64,000 bases of DNA from Dermatemys mawii (Eukaryota; Chordata; Testudines; Dermatemydidae). A program made the translations under genes and the position numbers. Each line of letters begins with the position of its first letter. Position 1 is the first letter of the stretch. Below, in pieces: positions 1-10,369 of the stretch. The notes under the pieces are model-generated. The model was not told the origin of the DNA, made no database searches, and was given only the letters and a program-made list of their open reading frames with translations. The stretch is from the NCBI GenBank assembly GCA_007922305.1, contig ML677358.1, positions 15,025,564-15,089,563 of the forward strand, given 5' to 3'.

Positions 1-2392
1 TAGCTGTGCTTCTGTGGCCATGGGTGGTTTGGGGCCTACGCTCTAGGCAGGGTTTCTATGGTCAGGACATCCCATTGTGGGTGAGCAGTGGGAAATTTGA
101 GGGACACAGAGGGGAACCAGAAAGGAGATGGAGATGGGAGAAGCCAGGCCAGAGGGCTGGTCAGGGGAAACTCTAGCTGTGAAATAGGGAGCCGAACAAA
201 AACCAAGGGGTCTGAGGGGAATCTCAGATGGGAAACAGAGAGGAAGATGGGAGAGAAGAAGAGTGATTTTATGCAAATGATGCCATGGATATTCAAATTT
301 GAAAATGAGGGCATTACCTCATTTGTATCAGATCTCTAGATTTCCAGAGCTACAGCTTATCACCTATGGGCAAAGGGGTGACTGTGCACAAGGGAAAGCT
401 GCAGTGGATTTCAAACTCGAGGGTCACCCTGACGGTAAGTTAGTGGTGTCCTTCCCTGTCATGGCAGGGAGCCTGCAAGCTCTTGAAGAAGCCCAACACC
501 AAACAGCTGCAGAAGCAGATGGCGCTCCCAGTGTGAGCAAAGGCCGTTTCCTTCAGCCCAGATGGCCACGTAGCACAGCCTTGAGGAACTCAGTGGAAGA
601 GTCATTCCTCATGCTATTGCTAGGCAGCCCAAAGATGACAGCCTCTTCGTTGTGTCTCACACTCTATTTGCTTGTTATTTACATATGACATGCAAAATGC
701 CATTGGAATAATTTGGTTTAGAGACTGTTAGGGGCTGTTTGGGCTATTTATCATGTGCCCCAACATCTCTGCCAGGCAGTAGCTAGATTCCCTGACATTC
801 TGAATCAAGCTTATTTTCCTATGAGCATCCCGTGATGCAGCTATCAGAGCATGTGAGAAAGTCCTGACTGATACAGTGAGAGAGAGGCAAAAGAAGCCGA
901 GGTTGAGGAAAAGAAATAGACAAGTGGATTCCCTTCCACCAGCACAAGAGATCAGTACTCACTTCCATGGGGAAATGGGGCCAGAGGAGAGGAGAAAACC
1001 AGGTGAGTAAAGACTCCAAATAGAAGAGGAAAGAAGATGCTCACAGTCCCCCAAGGAAAATGTGAAATGTCTCCCCTCTCCTCAGCTGCTACCCCCTTGA
1101 AGGCGGCTCAGTCTGGGCTCCCACCCTCTCAACTGTCAAACCCTGCCCCAGTAAGAAAAACCCTGATGTCTGTGAAAGGCTGGTCTCAAATTATGCATCA
1201 AGATGGCCTGATTTCTGCAGCATTCTGCTGCAACTCACAACTTCACCCGCAGCAAAAACAAGTTAAACAATGTGGATTCAGATGCATGGTGATACAGCAC
1301 TTTGCAAAGCGCTCACTAACATCCAGCGCATTAACAACTGCCTTTTCTGAATCTGGTGTTCAGCAGGCAGGTGATCAGAAAAGACCCGAACTACAAGGGA
1401 AGATAAACACTGTGATTAAATTCAGAGTAAATATCCTTGGGGCTATAAAATCCAGGCAATAAAGCAAGAGAAACATTGCATTGGCATTGTCAGCCCTATA
1501 CAATGTCGACTCTCACTGTTAATTGTTCATTATCCTTGCCCAAATGCACTAGAGGAGGGAGAAGTATTTGCTCACACATTAAAACTCTGTCTGTGAAGGA
1601 CAATCCCTGCAGACTAGTTCCCAGCTGGGACTAGGCCAAATAGGCACATGACTAGTGTGCCACTTCAAAAGGACATAGTGCTAGGCGCATACTGAGCACT
1701 GAATGACATGATTGTTCTGAACTACTATCTCTATCCCGTGCGATCCATGGACAAATTCACCCCAACTTCACAGTCTGCCTTCCCACAAAGCTGTCCCTGA
1801 GGGGAGTCCTAAAAAGGAGAACTGTCGTGGGTAAGCACCTCCGTCAGAAGTAAGGGAAAGGCACACCATCTATATCAAACCTGATCTGATGGAAATCATG
1901 GGATATTTAAGAGCAGACTCAGGGGAGGAAGAAGAGGTGGTGGCCAAAAGGAATTGTTTTCCAGATAAATCATATAATGCCCTGAGCAAAGCAAGCATGG
2001 TAACCAGGTCAGCCAATCAGAACGCCCCAAAAGTGATGTGCCAGGCTGCAGGGCCATGGTTGCCACATATTTCCCATGAGCCATGTGAGTCTGTCTCACC
2101 CGTGGCATCTTCCAGAGCAGGAGATTTCATTAGAGATGGGCAAGTGCCAGAAATGTCACTGTAAAATATGATGGTTCTTAGTTCTTGGGCACCAACTCTT
2201 TTAGTGGGGCAGGTATGTTTACTGTGTAGTCAGCCTGGACGCCATTCCACGCATACATGGAGGTTTCTCCTGTAATCTTAAGTAAACAGCTTCGTTAGCT
2301 CAGGGCATGTATGTGCTGAAAGCCAAGGGAACTGGGGCAAAATTCTTCCAGCTCTCAGACTCCACAGCACTAGTTTCTCACTAGTGTCTCAC
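1..2392 (-). other. FAT2: FAT2 intron (partial), 3' side outside window
   Basis: This is intronic sequence downstream of the last FAT2 exon in the window; the intron begins with GT at 2392-2391 on the minus strand and its acceptor lies beyond position 1. I looked for the next cadherin exon (the piece after the FNITG-type end) on the minus strand and found none. Short open frames here show no family resemblance, and I recognise no mobile element. Confidence 0.7.
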
Positions 2393-2603
2393 CTGTGATG
2401 TTAAACCAGAGCTGGTTGGGTCCGATCTCGACGCTGATCACTCCCACCATGTGGTTCACAGGGTCTGTTTCCATCACAGCAAAGTTAAAATGCAGCTCAT
2501 CGAAAGCTAGTGGCTCTGAGGAAGGGCCTGGGCTAGAGACCCAATGGATGTGAAGCCGCACGCTGGAGGAAAGTTGGGGGCTGCCACCGTCTGTCGCCTT
2601 GAC
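2393..2603 (-). CDS. FAT2: FAT2 coding exon, fifth in window (protocadherin Fat 2)
   Basis: This 211-bp exon encodes 70 codons plus one base (residues about 1316-1385). The acceptor is TTGGCAG before GTC AAG GCG ACA, and the donor is ACAG followed by GTGAGA. It enters in phase 0 from the 312-bp exon upstream and leaves in phase 1. The peptide begins VKATDGGSP, the end of one cadherin repeat, and carries the next repeat's start with LAFDE and [16 protein letters not shown]. That last stretch is near-identical to what I know of mammalian FAT2 and is the best evidence against FAT1, FAT3 or FAT4. It is the last exon seen; the remaining two thirds of the protein (further cadherin repeats, laminin G, EGF, membrane span, cytoplasmic tail) must lie to the left of the window. 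Confidence 0.93.
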
Positions 2604-3343
2604 CTGCCAATGAATACACAGGGAGGGTTTCAGAGAGAAGTGCTGGTTTAGCAATCTCACACACTAATCAGGTTGGGCTGAAGTTCTCAGGGCCCTGCTC
2701 TGCATGATGCTCCCCTGCAGTTTCTGTTTGAGTTTTAAGCCTGAACGCATCCAAAAACCACAAAGCAAAGTTCACTCTTATGGGCAAAGTTTCACCAACT
2801 TTCACAGTGACATCAGGCAAATCAAATTTCTATTGGGCACGAAGCAAACCCATATATATTGCCAGGCTCACTCCGAATCAGAATGCATGCTGGGCTAGGA
2901 ACCTGGAACCAAAGGCCCCTGAAGTTGGCAGAAGTTTGAATCTGAATTCAAACTTTGTGAGTTGGGTCCCGGCTCCTCTCTGTAATGGATCTGAACCAGA
3001 ACCCCAAATCTAATCACTTCTAAAACTATGGGAAAGCTCAGACTCAGATCCAAGCCCCGGTGAGATCATGTGGAACATGATATTCTCCCTGGAAGAAATG
3101 TGGTGTATTCCACCTCAGATTTTCCCTCCATTTTTCATACCTCTGTCTCACTTTTGCTGGTTCTCTTTGTCCCTCCATCTGTGCCCATCTCCCCCTCCCC
3201 ACTCTCTCTCTTCCATGTGTCCCTCTCATCTTATCCATCTTCTTTCTCTCCTCTCTCATTTTCTCCCTCCTACTTCAGTTTCCCTCTCCTCTTTCCCCTA
3301 CCCTTCTTCCTTCATGTGCGTTCTCTCTCCATGCCTCTCTCAC
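2604..3343 (-). other. FAT2: FAT2 intron, 740 bp, with purine-rich tract
   Basis: This intron separates the 312-bp and 211-bp exons, with GT at 3343-3342 and AG at 2605-2604 on the minus strand. Its first ~220 bases after the donor are almost all purine on the coding strand (pyrimidine on the given strand, about 3119-3342). No mobile element was recognised in the rest. Confidence 0.85.
3119..3342. repeat. Low-complexity polypyrimidine/polypurine tract
   Basis: The given strand is strongly enriched in C and T with CTCTCTC, CCTCCC and TTCTTTCTC runs, and it is imperfect rather than a clean microsatellite. It starts immediately inside the intron after the FAT2 donor at 3343, so the nascent transcript there is GA-rich. 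Confidence 0.8.
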
Positions 3344-3655
3344 CGTTAGTATGTTGTATTCCGAGGCAGGGAAAGCTTTTCTGGAGAGCACCATGCCTGT
3401 TGCAGGGTTGATGGTGAACATCCCCTCCTCAGACTCCTCCAGGCTATAGGTGACCTGTCCATTCTGCCCCACGTCCCGGTCTGAGGCAATCAGCCTGCAG
3501 ACCGGGAGTGGAACCTCAGAAGCAGCTCTCTCTTGGAGCTGAACCATGAAGAGTTTGTGGGGGAAGCTGGGAGGATTGTCATTAGCATCCAAGATCTCGA
3601 TCACGACTCTGGCGGTGGACTGCAAGGTTGGCTCTCCGTTGTCCGAAACAGCAAC
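3344..3655 (-). CDS. FAT2: FAT2 coding exon, fourth in window
   Basis: This 312-bp exon is exactly 104 codons (residues about 1212-1315), phase 0 at both ends. The acceptor is CTTGCAG before GTT GCT GTT, and the donor is ACG followed by GTGAGAG. It starts VAVSDNGEP, has the calcium-binding linker DANDNPP near its residue 23, and continues through the next repeat with ASDRDVGQNGQVTYS and INPATG to EYNILT, where the following exon resumes VKATDGG. These are the standard strand and calcium-site motifs of an extracellular cadherin repeat. Continuity with both flanking exons holds without frameshift or stop. Confidence 0.94.
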
Positions 3656-5472
3656 CTGCAAGCAAACCAGGAGCGGACTAGGTGAAGGAGCATCTTGTCG
3701 TGAGCCAGAGCACAACAGCCAACCCTCATCATGAAGAGCAGATGTAAAACTATACGGTGTCTGTTGTGTGTACATCTATTTGTCTGCCAACATGATCTGA
3801 ATGTCACTTCTCCTGCCTGGATGAAGTTTCAAACCTATCCAACTGCTTGTGACCAAGTTATTTTCTGGCATCTGCAGCTTGCAGAAGTTGTGTAAGTCAC
3901 GCTATGCGGTGTTGTCTAGGGCTGGTCCACATAAGAAGAGATGCATTTACTACGATTACACTTTGTGATGAAGGGCTAGCGATACTTGCTTTTAGCACTG
4001 AAGGTCCCAGGTTCAAATCCCACTAATAGTTCAGGCCATGGGTCATTATAGATATAAACTCTAAGAATCTGATTTTCCTCTCATTTACACTGATATAAAT
4101 CAGGAGTAATTCCAGTGAAATCAATGGAGTAAAATGGGTGTGGTTGAATCCGCTACTAAACTTGCTACACAAATATATATGTTATTCTAGGGTTCTAGAT
4201 GCATGAACAGGCAATCATGACCTTCCCACGGTGTGTGTGAGCTCTGTGCCATTAAAAAGTGACTTAACCTAGGCTGAGCACAAGGTCTCAGATCTGACCT
4301 GTGATCTTTGTGTGACAAGTTATTGATAATGATTTATATACAGGGACTGTAAGAAATGGGATGGGGGTTCTTTGTCTTCATTTAGGATTTGACCATTTTC
4401 ATTGATGTGTTTGTGAATTTCATGGAGGGTGGGAGAAAGGGAACAGAAAAGTCCTGAAACTGCAGAATAAGTAGTGTGCTGAAATATCTCCCAAATGATC
4501 ATGGAATCCACAAAAATATAGAAAAGGGGCAGGAAAATTCACCCTCGCCTGGAACTATTGAATGTTTAGAAACAAGGAAGACACTGACAACTGTACTGAC
4601 GTGACTGAGCACAGGCGCTGGAGACAAGAGCTTCTGAGTTCTAATACTGACTCACCTCGAGGCTTGAGGCAAGTCACTTAACCTCTCTGAACCTCAGTTT
4701 ATCCATCTGTAAAATGGGAATAATCAGATTTCTTGGGGATGCTGTGAGACTGAAAAGGTATGTGTGTGTAGAGTATTGTAGAATTACTAAATATTATTAT
4801 TAGGGAGGAGGGGGCTGGTTCCTCGGGGCAACGGGGGATTTCTTCAGCTTTATGGGAATCACTCTACTGTAGGGGAATCTCTGGGTGATATAAAGGCAGC
4901 ATAGCGTACTCTGTGTCACCCTTGCTTTCCTTTCTGCATAGGGGCCAAGTGGCAATCCTGGGTTAGTGGAACGGCCCATAGGGTTGCTGTGCCTTCTCTA
5001 ACTTGTGGTGAGGGTTAGCTTGGCTCCAGCTGTGTTCCAGGATTAGGGAGATCTCCAATCCAATGGACCCAGCATGAGCTCAGTGCAGAGGACTAGGCCC
5101 AGATAATGTCGTACACTAAGATAAATAAGGATGAATTTCTCTAGCTTGGCCTATTACAAATGAATCATTGTCCCTCTTGACAGAGGTTAGAGTTGCAATT
5201 CCCAACCTTGTTTCCCCATGGTTTGGCAACAGGCCTCATGTTACTCTGCTCTTCCGTTAGGAAATCTTGAGGCACTTTTCAAAAATATTGTACAGCTGGC
5301 ACTTGGGGCAACATAGGGAAAAAAAAGCAGAACATTTAATTATCTTTCCTTATGCTTGGGAGCTGATGGTATGAGCCTCTTTCTCTCTGTGCCAACTTGC
5401 AAGGCAATGTTCTTTGAGGACTTGAAACACTTGCAGGTAAATAAAACTAATTACAGCTTCATCATTACCCAC
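3656..5472 (-). other. FAT2: FAT2 intron, 1.8 kb
   Basis: This intron lies between the 62-bp and 312-bp exons, with GT at 5472-5471 and AG at 3657-3656. It holds one MIR-type SINE at about 4598-4802. Around 4070-4135 there is a stretch with the 'TTTACACTGATATAAATCAGG' style wording seen in old dispersed amniote repeats. I see nothing else. Confidence 0.8.
4598..4802 (+). repeat. MIR/CORE-SINE copy
   Basis: The central words match the MIR consensus as I know it: GAGCACAGGC, GAGTTCTAATACTGACTC, GGCAAGTCACTTAACCTCTC, CCTCAGTTTATCCATCTGTA and AAATGGGAATAAT, followed by an AT-rich tail with TATTATTATTA. MIR elements are tRNA-derived, Pol III-type SINEs mobilised by L2. This copy is diverged and immobile, and sits antisense to FAT2 inside an intron. 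Confidence 0.85.
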
Positions 5473-5534
5473 CTCTAGGATATGTTCAGCCTTGTGTTCT
5501 CGATCCAGCTGCCGAGAAGTGGTGGAAATCAGAC
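5473..5534 (-). CDS. FAT2: FAT2 coding exon, third in window (62-bp small exon)
   Basis: This 62-bp exon completes a split codon and adds 20 codons (residues about 1191-1211). The acceptor is CTTGGCAG before GTCTGATT, and the donor is CTAGAG followed by GTGGGT. It enters in phase 1 and leaves in phase 0. The peptide LISTTSRQLDREHKAEHILE carries the cadherin LDRE motif and joins INPVTG of the upstream exon to VAVSDNG of the downstream exon, giving one unbroken cadherin repeat. A second GT (GGTAAT) lies four bases further on but would break the frame, so GTGGGT is preferred. The exon is flanked by introns of 11.1 kb and 1.8 kb. Confidence 0.92.
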
Positions 5535-5934
5535 CTGCCAAGAGAGAAATAATTGTTGAGTTCTAAGCCTCCTAGGAGGGGGATGGCACAATTGCTCTTC
5601 CAACTCTGGCCAGAGCCAAAGATTCCAATGCCGATGTGACCCCTTAAGTAAATGGATGAAAAAATCAAGAGGACTGTGGGAAGAGAACATTTCCTGGCTG
5701 CGAACTTCCATGCTTGCTAGTAGAAGTGGTTTTACAATATGGAAATGTTGCCTCTTGTTTCTCCGTTTTGAACCTTGATCTCTAAGTGTTACGGTATTTG
5801 GGGAAAACATTTGAAGTTCCTTTTTCTGGAGGGGAAAAATATCACTCCCAGCCAGCAGCGGGAAGCTGAAGCTAGATAATTCCAGGCTATAAGCTGCATG
5901 TTTTTAACAGTGACAGTAATTAACCATTGGTTTA

Positions 5935-6128
5935 GCTTTCCGGGGGATATGGTGGATTCTCCATCATTTGAAGTCTTTAGATCTAGAGTCGGTGGCTTTC
6001 TAAAAATGGGCTCTAAGGTGGGCTTGACTTGCAAGGATTAGTGGGTGAAATTCTCTGGCCTGTGTTATGCAGGAGGTCAAACCAGGTGATCATAATGTTC
6101 CCTTCTGGCTTTTAAATTGATGAATTCC
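5935..6128 (+). mobile_element. CR1-type LINE 3' fragment
   Basis: The wording matches 3' ends of sauropsid CR1 copies: GGTGGATTCTCCATCATTTG, GTGAAATTCTCTGGCCTGTG, TTATGCAGGAGGTCAAACC and a closing CCCTTCTGGCTTTTAAATTG. It is 5' truncated and has no open reading frame. It lies antisense to FAT2. Confidence 0.75.
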
Positions 6129-6491
6129 ACAAGCAGCTCGCCAAGGAGGGCTGGATCCTGGAGGTGACTCCTCTGCCCTCTTAACAGTGATGCTGTTCAG
6201 AAGGGCTGCCAGCTCTGTGTGGTTTTCAAAAACCAGCTCTTCCAGATGATGGAAATTTTATATATAATGCATGACTTTCTGACAAAGAACAGTCTCCTGC
6301 CTGTGAGCTCTCTGTGTCACATCCCTGTGCCTGCCACGGCCAGCAGTCACTGCTTGAGTTATTATGTATTCGTTATGGGTCAAATCCTGAGGGCCCTTAC
6401 TCAGGCAAACTCCGACTGAAATCAGTGGAAATTTGTGTGAACACTGAGTGAGGACCTCAGATTTGGACCAATAATAATACTTACAATAACC

Positions 6492-6664
6492 AATCATATT
6501 GCCTAAGGAGGTTGTGGAATCACCATCACTGGAGATTTTATAAGAGCAGGTTGGACAAACACCTGGCAGGGATGGTCTAGATAATACTTAGTTCTGGTAG
6601 GAGTGCAGGGGACTGGACTAGATTACCTCTCGAGATCCCTTCCAATCCTATGATTCTATGATAA
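6492..6664 (+). mobile_element. CR1-type LINE 3' end
   Basis: It has the CR1 phrase 'GGAGGTTGTGGAATCACCAT', then 'GCAGGTTGGACAAACACCTG', 'GGACTGGACTAGATTACCTC', and ends in CCTATGATTCTATGAT, the short tandem 3' terminus typical of CR1. It is 5' truncated to about 170 bp. Confidence 0.85.
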
Positions 6665-6772
6665 TGCACTATCATAGTAAGGGTAATTACAATCATTTCT
6701 ACATTTGAGCAGAGGTAGAAGAGCAAAAAGTAATAAAATACAGCAATCAAGGAATCTTTGAATCTGTCCCTT

Positions 6773-6865
6773 GTCACAGAATCATAAAAATGTAGTGGTA
6801 GGAGGGACTTCAAGAAATCATCTAAGCCTCCCACTATGGTGAGGCAGGAACAAATATGTCTATGA
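6773..6865 (-). mobile_element. CR1-type LINE 3' end, reverse orientation
   Basis: The start CACAGAATCATAAAAATGTA and the continuation GGAGGGACTTCAAG and TCATCTAAGCC are the reverse complement of a CR1 3' end. It faces the CR1 end at 6492-6664, about 110 bp away, so the two copies are tail to tail. Confidence 0.75.
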
Positions 6866-7069
6866 GAACAAGTAAGGCTCTGATTTAGCAAAACATTTCG
6901 GCACATGCTTAAGTGCTTTGCTGAATTGGGGCCTAAATGCTGAGTCACAAGCAATGGCACTTGGTGAGACTGCTGAATCCTGTAGCAACGGCTTACGTGT
7001 GACTAGATGGGAGAGGTGGGTGGATGCAAGGTGGGTAAGTGGATAGGAAAGGGGGAACATGGGTGAAAT

Positions 7070-7262
7070 GCACGCAGTGTAGTTGTAGTCATGTAGGTCC
7101 AAGGATATTAGTGAGACAAGGTGGTTAAGGTGATATCTTCTGTTGGTGAGAGAGACAAGCTGCAAAGACCTGAAGAAGAGCTCTGTGTGGCTCGAAAGCT
7201 TGTCTCTCTCGCCAACAGTAGTTGATCCAGTAAAAGATATTACCTCCCCTCCTTGTCACACT
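7070..7262 (+). mobile_element. PLE-derived foldback repeat with hammerhead-like motif
   Basis: The left part (7074-7161) and right part (7197-7262) are inverted relatives. GTTGGTGAGAGAGACAAGCT at 7142-7161 pairs with 7197-7216 with a single mismatch. The right side continues into TAAAAGATATTACCTC and CCTTGTC, the same family as the copy at 53.93 kb. Between the arms lies a hammerhead-like core (see the separate entry). Penelope-like retroelements are known to carry hammerhead ribozymes in their terminal repeats and often occur as inverted partial copies. Assignment to that group is from these features plus similar architecture at 22.4 kb, not from a database match. Confidence 0.6.
7166..7205 (+). 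ncRNA. Hammerhead-ribozyme-like motif, consensus core intact
   Basis: Read on the plus strand: stem I AGAC (7166-7169) pairs with GTCT (7202-7205). CTGAAGA (7170-7176) fits CUGANGA, where the fifth base is free. Stem II GAGC (7178-7181) pairs with GCTC (7190-7193). GAAA (7194-7197) follows, then AGCT (7197-7200), then T7201 in the position before the predicted cleavage site. Stem III would be only the self-complementary AGCU, so any activity would require two RNA copies, as in other hammerheads with a minimal stem III. Stem II is short. This is a structural reading of the sequence; no activity is shown. Confidence 0.5.
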
Positions 7263-8828
7263 GGTAGCAAGTTAGTCACAAAAAGGAGGCCAGGCTGAGA
7301 TCTTTCTCTGGGCGGGGCTGGGGGTGGAACTGAAAACAAACCGGGTTCTGGCTGAGCATCACAGTAGCTGGGAAATGTAGGAGGAGAGGGTGGGTGGATG
7401 GGGTCCTACTGATCATCATTATTCTATCACAGATGTATCACAGCCCATGCTAAACCTTCTCTGTGGATAATGGAGGACCCTGCTCACCAGCACTGGCTGG
7501 TTTTGCTTTATGTCCATAACTTCTGTGTACATGGTGGGGGGGTCTCTCTTCCATTGGCTTCTCTTTCTGACCCCAGGGCAAGCTCCACTAGGGCCAACTT
7601 GTTTCTGTGCCCCTCAACCCCGTGCCCAATTGCAGCTAGTGATGCCTCTCTGTGGTTTGTTAACCAGCCTGTCCTGAGCCCAGAAAGTGCGCGTAGTTAA
7701 TGGTTAATTGCTCCAAGTCCCAAACATAGCTGTAGTGCTGCGCCCTGCCAAGACACAGAAGTGCAAAGTGTGTTCACACAACTCTGACAGCTGAGCACTC
7801 AGAGCCTCAGAGGCTGAGACCGGACCCGAAGTTCAGGGGAAGCCAGCTGGACTAAATCCCTATTTTTTCTTTGTTGCCATTCTGTTACGCACACTCTGAA
7901 ATCCGAGGGCTAGAGTGGAAGGCAAAACCATTATGGAAGGGAAACTTCTGTTAGCTATTGTGCCCTGAAGAAATGTTTACACACCGCTGTTTGAACCACT
8001 TCCTCCTGGGAACTGGAGAAAAGCACCCGCACCGCTGCCTGCTAATTGCTGTTTTGCTTTCTCATTTGGCCAACACTGAGCAGGCTTTCTAATAGGATTT
8101 GAAATCCATGCTGGGTCTTTTGGCTGATTTCCTTGTCTGTGCCCAGAAATGGTTAAGGTACCTTGTCACTGTTTGGAAAGGCACAATGACTAATCAGGAG
8201 GCTGGAGATCTAGAGGCCAACTCAGCCCCTACACACAACATGGAGGTTAGATGCCATTGGAGCAGTTAACCCCCTCGAGCTCTTACTGCCTGAGTTAATC
8301 ATTGAGCGAGGCGGCCTTTTTTACAAAATCCCAGACAAGAACCAACACAAACATGTTTACTCCTTGCTTGTCTCCTCCTCCTAATAATCTTCAGACTAGT
8401 CCTGAAGATCACTTGCAAACTAACCGAGGTCCTGTATTGGCTTTAAAGTTCTTTTCCAGCTGGAAGAAACATTTGCAAGGCCAGGAGAGCCCGAGCCCTG
8501 GGCTTGCAGCCTGTCTGAGCCCACATGCTGAGCAATGGGAACAGATCATTTCTGCCTGCAGCAACAGAATGCCTCCTGCTCATTGTCAGAATAAGGAAAA
8601 AGAAAGCCAGGCATGTTGGAACAGGAGCAGCAATCAACAGTGCGTTGGTATCAGCCAACTGAAAACAACAGCTTGTGCTGGCAGAGCTGGGGTAGGGTTC
8701 TGACCTCATGCCCGGCTCAGGCAAGAACAAACCCCCAAAGAGTTAAAACAGGGACCTCCTAGGTCAAGGGTACCTGAGCTTTTCACCACAGGGTCCTGAA
8801 AAAGGAGGAGACAGTTTGCCTGAAATCC

Positions 8829-8970
8829 TCTTTCTCCCTTCTATTGTCCCCTTCCCTCTTTCATTTCTCCCTTTTTCATGTGCTTTCTTACTCTACCTCA
8901 CCCTCTTTCTTTTTTTCTGTTCTCCCATTTTACCTCCTCATTAGACCCTTCTCCCTCTCTCTTTCTTTTG
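8829..8970. repeat. Pyrimidine-rich low-complexity tract
   Basis: About 140 bases are nearly all C and T on the given strand (CCTCTTTCTCCCTTC, CCCTTCCCTCTTTC, TTTTTTTCTG, CTCCCTCTCTCTTTC). It is imperfect and lies inside the 11.1-kb FAT2 intron, so the FAT2 transcript is purine-rich here. Confidence 0.75.
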
Positions 8971-8989
8971 GCACACACTGTTAACGGTG

Positions 8990-9215
8990 AGGGCAATTAG
9001 CCTCTGAAATGAACTATCAAGGGCAACGGTGGATTCTCCATCTTTTGATGTCTTCAGATCTAAACTAGATGCCTTTCTGGGAGACATGTTTTAGCCACAC
9101 ACAAGTTATTGGGCTCATTAAAGGGACAACTGGGTGAAAGTTAATGGCCTGGGACATACACGGAGGTCTGACTAGATGATCTAACAGTTTCTTCTTTCCT
9201 TATATCTCCCTGTGA
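8990..9215 (+). mobile_element. CR1-type LINE 3' fragment
   Basis: Recognisable phrases are GGTGGATTCTCCATCTTTTG, AGATGCCTTTCTGGGAGACA, CACAAGTTATTGGGCTCATT, CAACTGGGTGAAAGTTAATG and GGTCTGACTAGATGATCTAA. They follow the order of the copy at 5935-6128, so these are two members of one CR1 subfamily in the same intron. Confidence 0.75.
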
Positions 9216-9216
9216 T

Positions 9217-9775
9217 GGAATATTCACCCCACATTAGACCACAAAGGGTTAATGTGGCCCAGGAGCGGTTAAGTAATCCAATAGGCCACATCTGAGGGAG
9301 AATGAGCCTTGCTGAGCAAGTCCTGATTAAGGATGGAGCCCAGCTGAGTAGGCGCAGGTGGGGCTAGTATAAAGCAAGGAAGTTTACAGCAGAAAGGGGC
9401 TGCAGTGTGGAAGCCTGCAGTCACTCTCTGGGCTTTGAGAAGGAAAGGGGGAGACCCAGGGGGAGAAAGAAAGTCCTGGGATCCTGGCCTTGGAGGAAGA
9501 GTTCACCTAGAAGGCTGGTGGAGAAGCCTGATAGGGATGGAGTAGGAAAAGGCTCAGGGAAACGGTAGCAATGTTTGGGATGGTGCAAACTTTGGCTAGT
9601 GAGTAGAGGGTCCCTGAGCTGGAACCTGGAGTAGTGGGCAGCCCCAGTTCCCCTGCTGGCCACGGGGGAAGTGGCACAGTCTGGACAGTGAATGGGAAGG
9701 CTGCCTGAGACAGTTCATATGGAAAGACTGATATCACAGAAGGGGGAAAACACATATCTTCACTGTGCCACTGGT
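9217..9775 (+). repeat. Possible solo LTR-like dispersed repeat
   Basis: This segment starts TGTGATGGAATATTCACC, carries a TATAAA-like box (CTAGTATAAAGC near 9367) followed by a purine-rich GAAGGAAAGGGGGAGACC region, and has no coding potential I recognise. The layout resembles a solo LTR, but the 3' border, TG...CA ends and a target duplication could not be fixed. It could equally be another class of turtle-type repeat. Confidence 0.35.
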
Positions 9776-9989
9776 CCTTAAAAAGTTACTACCTGGAATG
9801 ACATTAGCCCAGTAGGAACATGGGGGCATTGGAAGTAACTGGGAGTCCATACATTCCAGCATAGTGTCTCTGACAGTGACCAGTACCCCATGCATGAGAG
9901 GAAGCTTCAAGAACCACCCCGCAAGTGAACAGTTCTGGACAGGTGTAAGGGACAGTCTGGCCTAGCAGTCACAGCTGGGCTGAGGTCTG

Positions 9990-10080
9990 AAGGAATCAGG
10001 GTCAGAGTCAGGCTGGAGATCAGAGGCAGTACGGGGCTGGAATCAAGAGGCAGGAATCGGGGTCAAAGTCAGGACAGAGA
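9990..10080 (+). repeat. Short imperfect internal repeats (GGGTCAGAGTCAGG type)
   Basis: Related units GGGTCAGAGTCAGGCTGG and GGGTCAAAGTCAGGACAG, with GGCAGTACGGGGCTGGAATC and AGGCAGGAATC between them, recur within 90 bases. It looks like degraded repetitive DNA rather than a gene. Confidence 0.4.
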
Positions 10081-10369
10081 CAGAGACTCTGAAGTCTGAC
10101 ATTACAGCAGGCCAAGGTCTGTGTGATTGCCCAGACAACTTCCTGGGGTTAAGTAGGGGCACTTAGCCATTTAGATACTGTCACTCTGGATCTTTTGGGC
10201 GGTACTTCCTGTGGCACCTATTCTCCTGTTCCCTGGCTGTACTTCTGCATGGCTGCCTTGTGGGACTATCAGCTGCTCCAGGCTCTGCAGACCTGGGTTC
10301 TAGCTGCCAGTCCCTTATACAGGGGACACTTCTTCCTAACCCATTAATGGTTGGCTTATTCCCCAAAGC

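Noticed and set aside
1..2390. A further FAT2 exon within the leftmost 2.4 kb
   Set aside because: No minus-strand frame resembles the next cadherin segment, so the gene must continue outside the window.
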